Positions 18,629 to 28,220 of a stretch of DNA of 64,000 nt are shown here, in pieces. The notes below the pieces were generated by a model. That model did not search any database. It was not told the origin of the DNA and worked only from the letters and a program-made list of their open reading frames with translations. Source of the DNA: PHAA01 sp964584415 (GTDB lineage Bacteria > Bacillota > Syntrophomonadia > Syntrophomonadales > Syntrophomonadaceae); assembly GCA_964584415.1 (NCBI GenBank), contig CAZOZX010000001.1, positions 16,838-80,837 on the forward strand, read 5' to 3'. Each line of letters opens with the position of its first letter. Position 1 is the first letter of the stretch. The position numbers and the translations under genes are program-made.

Positions 18629-19610
18629 ATTTTCTGGTGCACAGTTCCACCAGCAGGGTTTCCATAATAATCTGAGGGTCTTTGGACTCACTCTTAAAGG
18701 TTATGTCTGCACCCAGTAATTTTTCAAAAATACGGCGAATGTCCCCTGAGGTGAAACGAGACGATTTGTCCAGCATTTTCTTGACCACAAAATCCTTCTG
18801 GCCAGTCAACTGGGCTATTTGGGTATTACTTTGGCCGGATTTATGATAGAACATGACCTTACTCAAAGCAACAAACTGCTGGGTTATCATCGCTAATAAC
18901 AGTAAATGGGATTGTCCCTGTTCCATAAGTTGGTGGAAAGCGGCCAGCGATAACTTGACGTTGCGGCTAAGCAAAGCATCGGTCAGCTTGAATATATTGA
19001 TATCATGCTGACTGTCAAGGTGCTCATCCAAATCGTCCATGCCCAGCGACCCTTCCCCCTTTATCAACGACAACTTGTCCAACATATTTTCCAGGTAATA
19101 CATATCCTGCCCAGAACCGGCGATCCGGCTAATAACAGCGGGGGACGCCTGCATTTTCCGCTGTTCTATTTCCGTTCGGCACCACTTCTCCAGATCCTTT
19201 GGGGATAAGGACTTGATATTTATGACCCGGGCCATCTTACTAAGGAATTTATTTATTGGGTTGGAGGTATTATTCTCGGTTGCAGTCAGTATAAGCACCT
19301 GGCCATTGTTGTCACGCTGAAAATAATCCTCTAACACCTGCAGTCTGTCTTCCATCTTCTTCATCTTTCGAGATGACTTTCCCAGCCACCATGGATTTTT
19401 AATAATGACTACACGAGACATCGCAAATAGAGGGCTGAACTCCAATATCTGCCCAAATTCGGCTGCAGATGGCTCATCGGCATCTACCGGTACAATCTCC
19501 GGATCCTCACTGGCCGTTACCAGCTCTGAAATCAATTCCCTGATTTTTTTATCAATAAGGTAGCTTTCTGATCCCCACAAGAAATAAACAACATTATTAA
19601 CCATCTGCAA
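18627..19610 (-). CDS. holA: DNA polymerase III subunit delta
   Basis: A 327-residue clamp-loader subunit with the HolA opening VYFLWGSESYLIDKKIRELI and the two helical C-terminal domains. Within the clamp loader it opens the beta sliding clamp. The start is a TTG (19610) 5 bases after GAGGT; an ATG two codons later is equally possible. It lies across from rpsT, a common Firmicutes neighbourhood (comEC-holA-rpsT). Confidence 0.92.
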   Translation of the reverse strand: MQMVNNVVYFLWGSESYLIDKKIRELISELVTASEDPEIVPVDADEPSAAEFGQILEFSPLFAMSRVVIIKNPWWLGKSSRKMKKMEDRLQVLEDYFQRDNNGQVLILTATENNTSNPINKFLSKMARVINIKSLSPKDLEKWCRTEIEQRKMQASPAVISRIAGSGQDMYYLENMLDKLSLIKGEGSLGMDDLDEHLDSQHDINIFKLTDALLSRNVKLSLAAFHQLMEQGQSHLLLLAMITQQFVALSKVMFYHKSGQSNTQIAQLTGQKDFVVKKMLDKSSRFTSGDIRRIFEKLLGADITFKSESKDPQIIMETLLVELCTRK

Positions 19611-19708
19611 TCGTACCTCGGTTTCAATTTGCGAATCGGCTCACCGTATATCATATTCATTATAAACATTCCTCTGCGTCAACGGCTAGATATCTGATCC
19701 AACAATAA

Positions 19709-21130
19709 TCACCACTTCATCCAGGCTGAAATTCTCCCCAATACGTAACCGCTAGTAAAAAAAACTACCTTGCGATGTTGGGCGGGCTTTGGCTGCAGAC
19801 TATGCCAGAGTCGGGTAAAATAAAGCAAGGCTAGGATGGCAGACAGCAATTCCGAAATCGAGAACGCCAACCAAACGCCGTTTATCCCCAGGTAATAGGA
19901 AAGGATAAATATAGCCGGCAGGAAAAATCCGATCTGTCTAATTATTGACAGCGCCATAGCGCTTACTCCCCTGTCTACCGATTGTAAAACGCTGCCCAAG
20001 ATTATGATCGGGCCCATTACCGGCAGGCAGAGGGTAGCCAATCTTAGGCAGGATATACCCGCCAGTATCAATTCCCTATCGCTGGTGAAACGGCTCATTA
20101 GCCATTCAGAATTAGCCTGCATCGCTAACCAACCTACTAATACAAATATAAAGGAGACAACCGAAGCCTTGATTATGGCCTCTTTTACTCTTTCATGGTC
20201 GCCGGCACCATATGCAAATCCGATAATAGGCATGGCCCCCTGGGTCAGTCCATAAACAGGCATATAGATCAAAGACCGTATTCTTGAGAATATGCCCATA
20301 ACTGCAACCGCAACGCTGCCAAAACCTAACAGTATTTTATTGAACAATACCAACAGGGCTACGCTCAACAACTCCATTAGTAAAGCTGGCAGCCCCACCT
20401 TGTATATACCGAATAAAACTCTTAAATCAGGTCTAAAATGGTGCCAAGACCAGGACAAATAAACCCGCGACCTATACATTGTCTGCAGAGAAATCAGCGA
20501 GCAGAAAGCCAGAGCTATAATATCTGCCCAGGCTGCGCCACTCAATCCCATTGGCGGCAAAGGCCCCAGTCCGAATATCAACACCGGATCCAGAATTACG
20601 TTGAACATAATACCAACAACCGCAAGAAGAATTGGCAGGGAGGCATTTCCTTCACCCTGAAGGATGTTCCCGCATATCATCGGTATAAACGTGAATAAGC
20701 TGCCCATTAATATTATATAGAGATATTGTCTGCACATGGAATAAAGCTCCGCTGTACAGCCAAACATCCGCAGGAGTCCGTCAATATTAGCCACTCCCAG
20801 GCAAGAAAAAAGCACACCATAGATGACGCATATAATCAGGCCATGCCAGGCAATGTTGTCAGCCCTTTTATATTCCCTCATCCCTAATGTGCGGGAGAGC
20901 AGTGATGTAATTCCGACTCCTGTGGCTGATCCTACCGATACCAATAGTATCTCAATAGGTATACATAACGTTATCGCCGCCAAAGCGCCGGTACCTAATT
21001 TGGCCACAAAAAAGGTATCAATTAGACCAAACAAGGAGTATATAATCATGCCAGTAATGGCAGGCAAGGAAAGCCTGAGCATTAACCGGCCCACTCTATC
21101 CTCGAAAATCTTATCTTCAGTTCTGTTCAT
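19709..21130 (-). CDS. MATE family multidrug/Na+ efflux transporter
   Basis: A 473-residue protein with 12 hydrophobic segments in two similar halves and the MATE features RLSLPAITGMIIYSLFGLIDTFFVAKLG at the N-terminus and GAMPIIGFAYGA at the middle. It would use an ion gradient to export cationic drugs or metabolites. GGAGGGTGA precedes the ATG. It lies between holA and comEC with about 58 bases to comEC; the substrate cannot be inferred. Confidence 0.9.
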   Translation of the reverse strand: MNRTEDKIFEDRVGRLMLRLSLPAITGMIIYSLFGLIDTFFVAKLGTGALAAITLCIPIEILLVSVGSATGVGITSLLSRTLGMREYKRADNIAWHGLIICVIYGVLFSCLGVANIDGLLRMFGCTAELYSMCRQYLYIILMGSLFTFIPMICGNILQGEGNASLPILLAVVGIMFNVILDPVLIFGLGPLPPMGLSGAAWADIIALAFCSLISLQTMYRSRVYLSWSWHHFRPDLRVLFGIYKVGLPALLMELLSVALLVLFNKILLGFGSVAVAVMGIFSRIRSLIYMPVYGLTQGAMPIIGFAYGAGDHERVKEAIIKASVVSFIFVLVGWLAMQANSEWLMSRFTSDRELILAGISCLRLATLCLPVMGPIIILGSVLQSVDRGVSAMALSIIRQIGFFLPAIFILSYYLGINGVWLAFSISELLSAILALLYFTRLWHSLQPKPAQHRKVVFFTSGYVLGRISAWMKW

Positions 21131-21188
21131 TTCACCCTCCTGCCTATAGTTATGAAGGCCAGGGGGATTAGTATGACTTTCTCGGCAC

Positions 21189-23474
21189 TTAACGCGAAAC
21201 CAGGCGCTGACTGTTAACAGAAATATCCAAACCGTTACTGTTTACCGTTACTGCACCATCTCTATCAGTACGCAGCACCTTAACCCTCTCCTCAGCCAAG
21301 GATTCCAGCACTAAGGGGTGTGGATGTCCAAATGGATTGTCTGCCCCTACGGAAATCACGGCGTATTTAGGTTGCATCGACTGATAAAATTCCGGGGATA
21401 AAGATCCCTTACTGCCATGATGGGGTATCTTTATTAAAGTCACGGGATGCGGCACATATGCGGCCAGGTCTGATAAGACCGCAGCCGACACATCACCGGT
21501 CAATAAAACCGAGAACTGCTTGAAATCAATACTGATAACTACTGAATCACGATTGTTGTCTAAACCATCGGAATCAGGTTGAGGATGAAGAACTTTAATA
21601 TCGAGTTTATCGTCAATCTGAATCGACTTTCCGGCTTCCAGAAACAAACAGGGAACCTTGTTGTATCGGGCTGCTTCCCGCAATGGCTGATAATCTTCAT
21701 CCTTTGCCAAGCTAGAAGATATCCCCAGACTTTTAACCGGCATCTCCTCTATAACCTCGACCAGTCCCTGTACATGGTCCACATCTGGATGGGTACTGAT
21801 AACCAGGTCTAACTTGCGAATACCTCTATGATGTAAGTAGGGCAATAATCTTTTAGCCCCGACATCGAAAAGCTGGCTCCCTCCGCCATCTACCAGAATG
21901 AACCTTCCCCGGGGACTTTTAATCAGAACAGCATCACCCTGGCCAACATCAATAAAAATTATCTCCATTTCTCCTCTATTGTAGATACCAGGCGGTAGAA
22001 AGAGAATTATCAACCAGATTAATAATAATCCTGCTGCTGGTATACAAAACCGGGAACTATGCAGGCGTAGTGAATACAATAGCAGAGCCAAAGCTGCATA
22101 ATATAATCCGACCAAGATTGGGCTGGGGCTGGCTACCCAAATATATGCTCCCGGCATCTTTGCCACCCAATCGACCAACCTTAAAATGAGTTCAATAGAC
22201 ATACCGGCTGGATATATAAATATGGAAGCAATTAACGGCAGCCATATAGAAAAGATACTGGCTAAAAAGCCAAGGATGACAGCGGCTCCAGAAAGATAGG
22301 TGGTTGCTATATTGGTAAGAATTGAGCTAGGTGTAAAAAGATTAAAATGGTAGGCCACCAAGGGCAGTATCGCCATTTCAGCGCAAATCGGAACCAGGAT
22401 TATATCCTTGATAAGACCGCGACCCGGAAGGCAAGAGCGTAAGCACGGGAATATATAAACCAACCCTGCAGTAGCCAGCATGGTTAATTGAAAACTAAGG
22501 TTAAATAATTGCATCGGATCGAAAAGTAAAATAGCCGATCCGGAAATCGCCAAAGCGTTCAGGAGACCGTTTTCTCGCCCGCTCAAATAGGCCAACAATC
22601 CCAAGATTCCCATAAGAACGGCTCGAATAACCGGGGGTGGCCAACCCACCATAGCACCATATACTATTAAGCTGGTCACCCCAGCTACAAACTTACCCTT
22701 GTTTTTTGATCCCGTCAAACCAGCCAGCCAATTGACTAGAACCAACAGAAATCCGACATGCAATCCGCCTACTGAAAAAAGATGAACTATACCGGTCTTC
22801 TGAAAATCCTCATACTGCTGGTCATCCATTCCTGCCCGGCCACCCCACAACATGCCGAGTAAAACCGAAGCCTCCTGTGAAGGCAATTCCGTCCGGGTAA
22901 ATTTTTCAGCTCTACTGCGTAAGGAATCTACCCACCTGATAACGCCGCTGGCTTTTTGGACATTCCGGGCCTGGGCCGGATCTTTAACAGTCAAATTGTA
23001 GTAAATACCCTGGTTGGCTAAATAGGTTGGAAAATCAAATTCTCCGGGATTTCCCGGGGAGCGGGGTGGTTTCAACATGCCCTCCAGATTCAAACGATCC
23101 CCCCGGGTAAAATCCACCGGGAAAAGACATACAACCCGTATTTTGTGCTGATACGGAGATTCGCTTTCCGACTCAATTACGAAAACTGTCTTTTGCCCAT
23201 CAAAATAGGGAATGCTGTCCACTCTTCCGTTTATCTGGACCCCGGTCTGCTCCGGTAGACTGCCAAGGGGAAGCGGGGCTGCGACCTGGTACAATAGCAG
23301 ACCTATAAAGATGAAACCCACTATCCAGGCTAGAGAGGGACGTCTTTTAGAACAAAGGCTCATACCTAACACTATTATTAACAACAATGTCAGTAAAAAC
23401 AGCCAGGCTCTATAATGAGCTAAACAGATGCCCACCGCGAGACAAATAAATATTGCTGACCATGAAATCTTCAT
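21189..23474 (-). CDS. comEC: DNA uptake channel protein ComEC
   Basis: A 761-residue protein with three parts: N-terminal membrane helices and an OB-like DUF4131 region; the Competence membrane domain (LWGGRAGMDDQQ ... HLFSVGGLHVGFLL); and a C-terminal metallo-beta-lactamase-like domain with DVGQGDAVLI, THPDVDHVQG, LLTGDV and IPHHGSKGS. It forms the channel that moves single-stranded DNA across the membrane, and the C-terminal domain may degrade the other strand. All metal-ligand motifs look intact. comEA follows the usual arrangement, 4 bases upstream. Confidence 0.94.
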   Translation of the reverse strand: MKISWSAIFICLAVGICLAHYRAWLFLLTLLLIIVLGMSLCSKRRPSLAWIVGFIFIGLLLYQVAAPLPLGSLPEQTGVQINGRVDSIPYFDGQKTVFVIESESESPYQHKIRVVCLFPVDFTRGDRLNLEGMLKPPRSPGNPGEFDFPTYLANQGIYYNLTVKDPAQARNVQKASGVIRWVDSLRSRAEKFTRTELPSQEASVLLGMLWGGRAGMDDQQYEDFQKTGIVHLFSVGGLHVGFLLVLVNWLAGLTGSKNKGKFVAGVTSLIVYGAMVGWPPPVIRAVLMGILGLLAYLSGRENGLLNALAISGSAILLFDPMQLFNLSFQLTMLATAGLVYIFPCLRSCLPGRGLIKDIILVPICAEMAILPLVAYHFNLFTPSSILTNIATTYLSGAAVILGFLASIFSIWLPLIASIFIYPAGMSIELILRLVDWVAKMPGAYIWVASPSPILVGLYYAALALLLYSLRLHSSRFCIPAAGLLLIWLIILFLPPGIYNRGEMEIIFIDVGQGDAVLIKSPRGRFILVDGGGSQLFDVGAKRLLPYLHHRGIRKLDLVISTHPDVDHVQGLVEVIEEMPVKSLGISSSLAKDEDYQPLREAARYNKVPCLFLEAGKSIQIDDKLDIKVLHPQPDSDGLDNNRDSVVISIDFKQFSVLLTGDVSAAVLSDLAAYVPHPVTLIKIPHHGSKGSLSPEFYQSMQPKYAVISVGADNPFGHPHPLVLESLAEERVKVLRTDRDGAVTVNSNGLDISVNSQRLVSR

Positions 23475-23478
23475 CTTA

Positions 23479-24111
23479 CTATCTAACCGTTATTAGTTCC
23501 TTCAACTCGGCAAATTTTTTATCCCCGATGCCACTGACTTGATTAAGATCCTCTGGCTTGGCAAATAGGCCGTGGAGGCTGCGATAATCGACAATTCTCT
23601 GCGCTATAGTGGGTCCAATACCTGGAAGCTTGTCATCAAGTTCCTGTACACTGGCGGTATTGATATTAACCCGTCCCGTTTGTCCCGCCGATAGGGATGC
23701 CCCTGATATGATTCCAGTGCTAACCATAGCTGTTGGTTCTTCCCCGGCAAGGGGAACAACAATAGCCATTCCATCGTCCAACTTTTGAGCCAGATTAATC
23801 ATCTGGAGATTGGCCTCCGGCAAAGCCTTAGCCAATTCCACTGCTTCAACCACACGCGCGTCAACCGGCAGTTTATATACTCCGGGCTGGGCAACCGCAC
23901 CGGTTACGTATACCTGGATTATGCTGGATTCCCCCGCATCTTCAACCTTTTGGTCCGAATCACTGGTATTCTCCAGTTCAATTTCCTGTTTCTGATTACT
24001 GGCATTTCTGAAATCTCCATACTTCATACCCAAAGTAAAAATCAGTATCAATATCAGGATTCCAGCTGCCCAAAGGTAACGCTTCTCCAAATTAAGCAAT
24101 TTTACCACCAC
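23479..24111 (-). CDS. comEA: DNA receptor ComEA
   Basis: A 210-residue protein with an N-terminal membrane anchor (about residues 12-27), a SLBB-type beta domain (VYVTGAVAQPGVYKLP) and a C-terminal helix-hairpin-helix pair (LPGIGPTIAQRIVDYR, VSGIGDKKFAELKEL) that binds DNA. It is the surface receptor in natural transformation and, with comEC, implies at least a former competence system. The GTG start follows AAGGTG closely; a TTG four codons later is also reasonable. Confidence 0.93.
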   Translation of the reverse strand: MVVKLLNLEKRYLWAAGILILILIFTLGMKYGDFRNASNQKQEIELENTSDSDQKVEDAGESSIIQVYVTGAVAQPGVYKLPVDARVVEAVELAKALPEANLQMINLAQKLDDGMAIVVPLAGEEPTAMVSTGIISGASLSAGQTGRVNINTASVQELDDKLPGIGPTIAQRIVDYRSLHGLFAKPEDLNQVSGIGDKKFAELKELITVR

Positions 24112-24251
24112 CTTCTACTAATAGTTCTCCGTTTTCCTAATAATCCCTTTTTTGTTATATAGTTGTTGGTTGAAATTGGGCCGCTTATTGGGTAAAACGC
24201 TATGGCCGGGATTTCGGTGCTGGCCATCATCGGACCAAAAATCATAATTGG

Positions 24252-24280
24252 TTGACTTTGAAGGTTTCTTATCATATAAT
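24252..24280 (+). promoter_or_regulatory. Sigma-A promoter of the leuS T-box leader
   Basis: -35 TTGACT (24252-24257), a 17-base spacer and a perfect -10 TATAAT (24275-24280). The expected start is about 24287, so the transcript would carry the T-box, the embedded tRNA-Ala and leuS. Confidence 0.9.
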
Positions 24281-24460
24281 GGCTAATGTCAATTAAAGAA
24301 AAAACATGCAATGAGCCGGAGTAGTAGGCAATTCTTAGACAGAGAGTCACCGTTTGGTGGAAGGTGGCAAGTATATTGTCGAACTCGCCGGGGAGCATCC
24401 CAGGTGAATACAGTAGCCTGAGACGGTTTACACCGTTACAAGAATGAGTGGTCAAGTTGT

Positions 24461-24536
24461 GGGGCTATGGCGAAGTTGGGATCGCGCTTGAATGGCATTC
24501 AAGAGGCCGTGGGTTCGAATCCCACTAGCTCCACCA
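24461..24536 (+). tRNA. tRNA-Ala(GGC), embedded in the leuS T-box leader
   Basis: A complete cloverleaf: acceptor GGGGCTA/TAGCTCC with the alanine-identity G3:U70 pair, D arm GCGA-AGTTGGGA-TCGC with A14, G18, G19 and A21, anticodon arm CTTGA-ATGGCAT-TCAAG, a 5-base variable loop, T arm GTGGG-TTCGAAT-CCCAC, discriminator A73 and encoded CCA (24534-24536). The anticodon at 24494-24496 is GGC (reads GCC/GCU). The short variable loop excludes tRNA-Leu. It would be transcribed from the leuS promoter before the terminator decision, so its own supply should not depend on leucine status. Confidence 0.95.
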
Positions 24537-24577
24537 TATTTAACTTGTCAAACTGGGTGGCACCGCGGGAAAACAAC

Positions 24578-24610
24578 TCTCGTCCCTATTAGGGATGAGG
24601 GTTTTTTAGT
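24578..24610 (+). terminator. T-box-controlled terminator before leuS
   Basis: Arms CTCTCGTCCCT and AGGGATGAGGG with a 3-base loop, followed by six T. The left arm also pairs with the GCGGGA part of the T-box core, giving the alternative antiterminator. It ends about 28 bases before the leuS ATG. Confidence 0.9.
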
Positions 24611-24637
24611 TTCCTAATAAAAAACAAGGAGGCTTAT

Positions 24638-27115
24638 ATGGACAATAATTATGATTTCAAAACAATTGAGCCCAAATGGCAAAACTACTGGTTCGACAAC
24701 CAATTCTTCAAGGTTACAGAAGATCCTAATAAGCCCAAGTACTACGATTTAGAGATGTTTCCCTATCCCTCCGGCAACCTCCATATGGGGCATGTACGCA
24801 ATTACGCCATCGGCGATGTTGTCGCCAGGTTCAAGACCATGAACGGATTTAACGTTTTGCATCCTATGGGCTGGGATGCCTTTGGTCTTCCCGCTGAAAA
24901 TGCGGCCATAAAACATGGTCACCATCCTGCCCAATGGACCTATGCCAATATCGAGAACATGAAAGTGCAGCTCAAGACCCTGGGAATCAGCTATGACTGG
25001 GATCGTGAATTAGCCAGCTGCAAGCCCGATTATTATAAATTTACCCAATGGATGTTCTTAAAACTATATGAACATGACTTGGCCTATAAAAAGAGCGCGG
25101 CGGTTAACTGGTGTCCTTCTTGCGCGACTGTGCTGGCCAATGAGCAGGTTGTGGACGGCGCTTGTGAGCGGTGTGACACGGTGGTAACCAAGCGCAATCT
25201 TACCCAATGGTTCTTCAAAATAACCGACTATGCCCAGAGGCTCCTGGACGACCTGGAAATATTGCCGGGTTGGCCTGATAAAGTTAAGACCATGCAGCGC
25301 AACTGGATAGGTCGCAGCGAGGGTTGTCAGTTCGATCTGGCCATAGAAAACAGCAGTGAAATAATGACCGTATTTACGACTCGGCCGGATACTGTTTTCG
25401 GAATAACTTATATGGTTTTGTCCCCGGAACATCCGCTAGTAGAAACGATCAGCAAGGGCACTGCCCAAGAGGAGCAGGTTAAGGAATTCGTACACCGTAT
25501 GCAGTTTGTCAGTGATATCGACCGGACCTCTAACGAAGCCGAGAAAGAGGGGGTCTTCACGGGAGCTTATGCTATTAATCCCATGAACGGCGAACGTATA
25601 CCGATCTGGATAGCCAACTATGTTTTGATCGATTATGGCACCGGCGCCATTATGGCGGTCCCCGCGCATGATCAACGTGACTTTGAGTTTGCCCGCAAGT
25701 ATGAACTGCCGATCAAGGTAGTAATTAAAGCTCCGGATTCACCCAGTGATGGTGCAAGTATGACCGAAGCTTATGTTGAACATGGCTGCATGGTAAACTC
25801 GAGTATTTTTGATGGATTAAGCGTTGAAGATGGTAAAAAGCAGGTTACTGCCCATATGCAAAAGGAAGGCTTGGGTCAAGCCATGATCAATTTCCGTTTG
25901 CGGGACTGGCTGATCTCGCGCCAACGCTACTGGGGCTGTCCAATCCCGATGATCTACTGCGAAAAATGCGGTTTGAATCCGGTTCCCGAGGCTGACCTGC
26001 CGGTATTATTGCCGGAGGACGTAGAGTTCAGGCCTTCCGGGGAATCACCACTTAACTATGTTGAATCCTTCTATAAAACCGAATGTCCGGTCTGCGGCGG
26101 CCCAGCCCGACGGGAAACAGATACCATGGATACCTTTGTATGTTCTTCCTGGTATTTTGATAGATTCTGTGATCCCCATAACAGCACCCTGCCCTTCAGT
26201 AAAGAAGCGATTGATTACTGGATGCCGGTCGACCAATATATCGGCGGGGTGGAGCATGCCATTCTGCACCTGATGTACTCCCGGTTTTTCACCAAGTTCT
26301 TGCATGACATCAATATCTTATCGTGTGACGAGCCATTTACCAACCTGCTCACCCAGGGTATGGTTTTGAAAGACGGATCCAAAATGTCCAAATCCAAAGG
26401 GAACGTTGTGAGTCCAGAGGATATAATCAACACTTACGGAGCTGATACCGCTCGTCTGTTCATCTTGTTTGCCTCTCCTCCCGAACGCGATCTGGAATGG
26501 AGTGATCAGGGGGTGGAAGGATCGTCCCGTTTCCTAAACCGGGTATGGCGGGCGGTTACCAGTTGTGCTGAGGATATCAAGGATATCAGCATCCCAGCCA
26601 GTTTCGGCGAACTGGACCCGGAAGCACGTAAGCTGCGCTATAAAACTCATGCTACCATCAAAAAGGTCAGCGAGGATATCGAACAGCGATTTAACTTCAA
26701 TACCGCTATTAGTGCCATTATGGAATTGAATAATATGCTCAACACTTATCTGGATCAGGATGAGCAAGACCTTTCGGTTCTAAAAGAGGCAGTGGAAACC
26801 ATGATCGTTTTGTTAAGCCCGTTTTCACCGCATATCTGCGAGGAACTCTGGCAAATTTGCGGCCATTCACAGAGCATATACCATGTAAGCTGGCCTCGTT
26901 ATGAAGCCGAGGCTTTGGTGCAGGATGAGATTGAAATTGCTATCCAGATAAGCGGCAAAGTACGGGATCGCATGGTGGTACCGGCATCGACATCAGAAGA
27001 GGAATTGAAAAGCCTGGCCCTGGCCCAGCCCAAAGTACAAGAACTGTTAGCCGGCAAGCAGGTAATAAAGGCTATTGTAGTCCCGGCAAAACTGGTTAAC
27101 ATTGTAGCCAAATAA
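24638..27115 (+). CDS. leuS: Leucyl-tRNA synthetase
   Basis: An 825-residue class I synthetase. The HIGH-type motif HMGH is at 49-52 and KMSKSKGN near residue 582. An editing (CP1) domain lies between them ([30 protein letters not shown]), and a zinc-binding insertion with CEKCG is present. It charges tRNA-Leu and hydrolyses mischarged norvaline/isoleucine products. AAGGAGG lies 6 bases before the ATG. Expression should be governed by the T-box leader upstream; a bidirectional terminator follows. Confidence 0.98.
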   Translation: MDNNYDFKTIEPKWQNYWFDNQFFKVTEDPNKPKYYDLEMFPYPSGNLHMGHVRNYAIGDVVARFKTMNGFNVLHPMGWDAFGLPAENAAIKHGHHPAQWTYANIENMKVQLKTLGISYDWDRELASCKPDYYKFTQWMFLKLYEHDLAYKKSAAVNWCPSCATVLANEQVVDGACERCDTVVTKRNLTQWFFKITDYAQRLLDDLEILPGWPDKVKTMQRNWIGRSEGCQFDLAIENSSEIMTVFTTRPDTVFGITYMVLSPEHPLVETISKGTAQEEQVKEFVHRMQFVSDIDRTSNEAEKEGVFTGAYAINPMNGERIPIWIANYVLIDYGTGAIMAVPAHDQRDFEFARKYELPIKVVIKAPDSPSDGASMTEAYVEHGCMVNSSIFDGLSVEDGKKQVTAHMQKEGLGQAMINFRLRDWLISRQRYWGCPIPMIYCEKCGLNPVPEADLPVLLPEDVEFRPSGESPLNYVESFYKTECPVCGGPARRETDTMDTFVCSSWYFDRFCDPHNSTLPFSKEAIDYWMPVDQYIGGVEHAILHLMYSRFFTKFLHDINILSCDEPFTNLLTQGMVLKDGSKMSKSKGNVVSPEDIINTYGADTARLFILFASPPERDLEWSDQGVEGSSRFLNRVWRAVTSCAEDIKDISIPASFGELDPEARKLRYKTHATIKKVSEDIEQRFNFNTAISAIMELNNMLNTYLDQDEQDLSVLKEAVETMIVLLSPFSPHICEELWQICGHSQSIYHVSWPRYEAEALVQDEIEIAIQISGKVRDRMVVPASTSEEELKSLALAQPKVQELLAGKQVIKAIVVPAKLVNIVAK

Positions 27116-27138
27116 TACAGAGCGAAGCCAAAATACCA

Positions 27139-27190
27139 AAAGCCCTTTTCAGTCTGGTAGAAGAACCGGCTGGAAAGGGCTTTGTTTATT
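27139..27190. terminator. Terminator between leuS and rsfS
   Basis: A long hairpin with arms AAAGCCCTTTTCAG and CTGGAAAGGGCTTT followed by GTTTATTT on the plus strand; the flanking A-rich side allows use by the convergent rsfS transcript as well. Confidence 0.75.
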
Positions 27191-27204
27191 TAATTCCAAT
27201 TCAA

Positions 27205-27558
27205 TTACTGCTGATTGTCTATATTCACCTTACGGGCATCAGCCCATAGATGTTCCAGTTTATAATATTCACGTTCCTCCTGGCGGAATATGTGCAGGAT
27301 AGTAGACCCATAGTCCAAAACCACCCAGGTCCCTTGCTGATAGCCTTCCCGGCGCAGCACTGAGATACCCTGCTCTTCCAGCTTTTTCTCTACATTATCA
27401 GCAATGCTGTGAATCTGAACCATATTACGTCCGCTGCAAATAACAAAATAATCCGCAATGATGGTTTTCTCATTTACATCTAAAACCACCAGGTCCATGG
27501 CTTTTTCTTCCAGCGCTGCATCCACGACGAGTTGCATTAACTTTTCCTCGGTTATCAA
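27205..27558 (-). CDS. rsfS: Ribosomal silencing factor RsfS
   Basis: A 117-residue RsfS/Iojap protein with the conserved core KAMDLVVLDV, ADYFVICSGRN and GTWVVLDYGSTILHIFRQEEREYY. It binds L14 and keeps the subunits apart when nutrients are scarce. It is the last gene of the nadD-yqeK-rsfS operon, a conserved Firmicutes unit. Confidence 0.94.
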   Translation of the reverse strand: MITEEKLMQLVVDAALEEKAMDLVVLDVNEKTIIADYFVICSGRNMVQIHSIADNVEKKLEEQGISVLRREGYQQGTWVVLDYGSTILHIFRQEEREYYKLEHLWADARKVNIDNQQ

Positions 27559-27631
27559 AAACAGCCCTCCTACAGTTTGTATATTTGATAATATCTTTAC
27601 CCACTGGGGATTACATAAATAATAATTATCT

Positions 27632-28219
27632 TTATAGCATATGGTGTCCTATTTTGCGCAGAAATTCGTTTCTTACCTCGACGGTGCGGGGATGAAGTAA
27701 CCGGCCACGCTCAAGGCAATAAATGATAGTAGATTCTACCCCGAGAAGCATGGCACCGTCTAAATCGTATTCTGATAACTGGCGCAGGCGCTCCAAATGC
27801 GGGTACTCGCTCCGACCTGGCTCAATCATATCCGCCAGGTAGATTATTTTATCCAGGGTACTCATATGGGTCGAACCAATGGTATGAGCTCGAACTGCTT
27901 CCAGCATTTCAGCATCATCCACCTCTAAACCAGTCTCCAAAAGGTAGGCTCCTACCGGCGCATGCAAGAGATCGGGCGTCTCTTCTTCAGTTCGATCGGT
28001 GATCAAGCCAGCTGTTCCGGCAATCTCCAGCAACTTGGCGGAGCCCAGATTTTTGGCATAATCATGGAACACACCGGTAATAAAAGCCTTCCGGGGGTCC
28101 ACTCCGAATCTGGCTGCCATCTTTTCAGCCACCCGGGCTACTCCCATACTGTGCTCATAGCGGTTTTGGGAAAGCCGGTTTTTTATGATACGTTGAGCCT
28201 GCGCAGTTGAATAATTCAT
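27632..28219 (-). CDS. yqeK: HD-domain phosphohydrolase YqeK (Ap4A hydrolase)
   Basis: About 195 residues with an HD domain: RYEHSMGVARVAEKMA, then FITGVFHDYAKNL and the later VRAHTIGSTHMSTLDKIIYLADMIEPGR. The family splits diadenosine tetraphosphate symmetrically into ADP. The ATG at 28217-28219 begins just after the nadD stop (28221-28223), so it is chosen over a start further into nadD (28342). It is encoded between nadD and rsfS as in Bacillus. Confidence 0.9.
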   Translation of the reverse strand: MNYSTAQAQRIIKNRLSQNRYEHSMGVARVAEKMAARFGVDPRKAFITGVFHDYAKNLGSAKLLEIAGTAGLITDRTEEETPDLLHAPVGAYLLETGLEVDDAEMLEAVRAHTIGSTHMSTLDKIIYLADMIEPGRSEYPHLERLRQLSEYDLDGAMLLGVESTIIYCLERGRLLHPRTVEVRNEFLRKIGHHML

Positions 28220-28220
28220 G

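Larger units (their letters stand above)
24287..24610 (+). promoter_or_regulatory. T-box riboswitch leader of leuS, with an inserted tRNA-Ala
   Basis: Stem I hallmarks occur in order: GGAGTAGTAGG, AGAGAG, GGTGGAAGGTGGC, then the specifier context GAA-CTC-GCC with CTC (Leu) at 24384-24386, GGGAGCATCC and CAGTAGCCTGAGACGG. Stem II (ACGG ... CCGTTACAAG) and AATGAGTGG follow. The T-box core GGGTGGCACCGCGGG is at 24555-24569 and overlaps the antiterminator/terminator choice. Uncharged tRNA-Leu should favour read-through into leuS. Between AATGAGTGG and the core, where Stem III normally sits, lies a full tRNA-Ala gene flanked by CAAGTT and AACTTG. The core reads TGGC where TGGT would pair with the A73 of tRNA-Leu. 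Confidence 0.93.

Noticed and set aside
18218..18691. Open frame of 157 aa on the minus strand opposite rpsT
   Set aside because: It covers rpsT and its terminator on the wrong strand; the S20 gene has clear homology and a strong ribosome-binding site.
24102..24455. Open frame of 117 aa on the minus strand in the leuS leader
   Set aside because: It is antisense to the T-box RNA, which explains the conserved sequence better.
24461..24536. Reading the embedded tRNA as tRNA-Leu, which would suit a leuS leader
   Set aside because: The variable loop is only 5 bases, the anticodon is GGC and the G3:U70 pair marks alanine.
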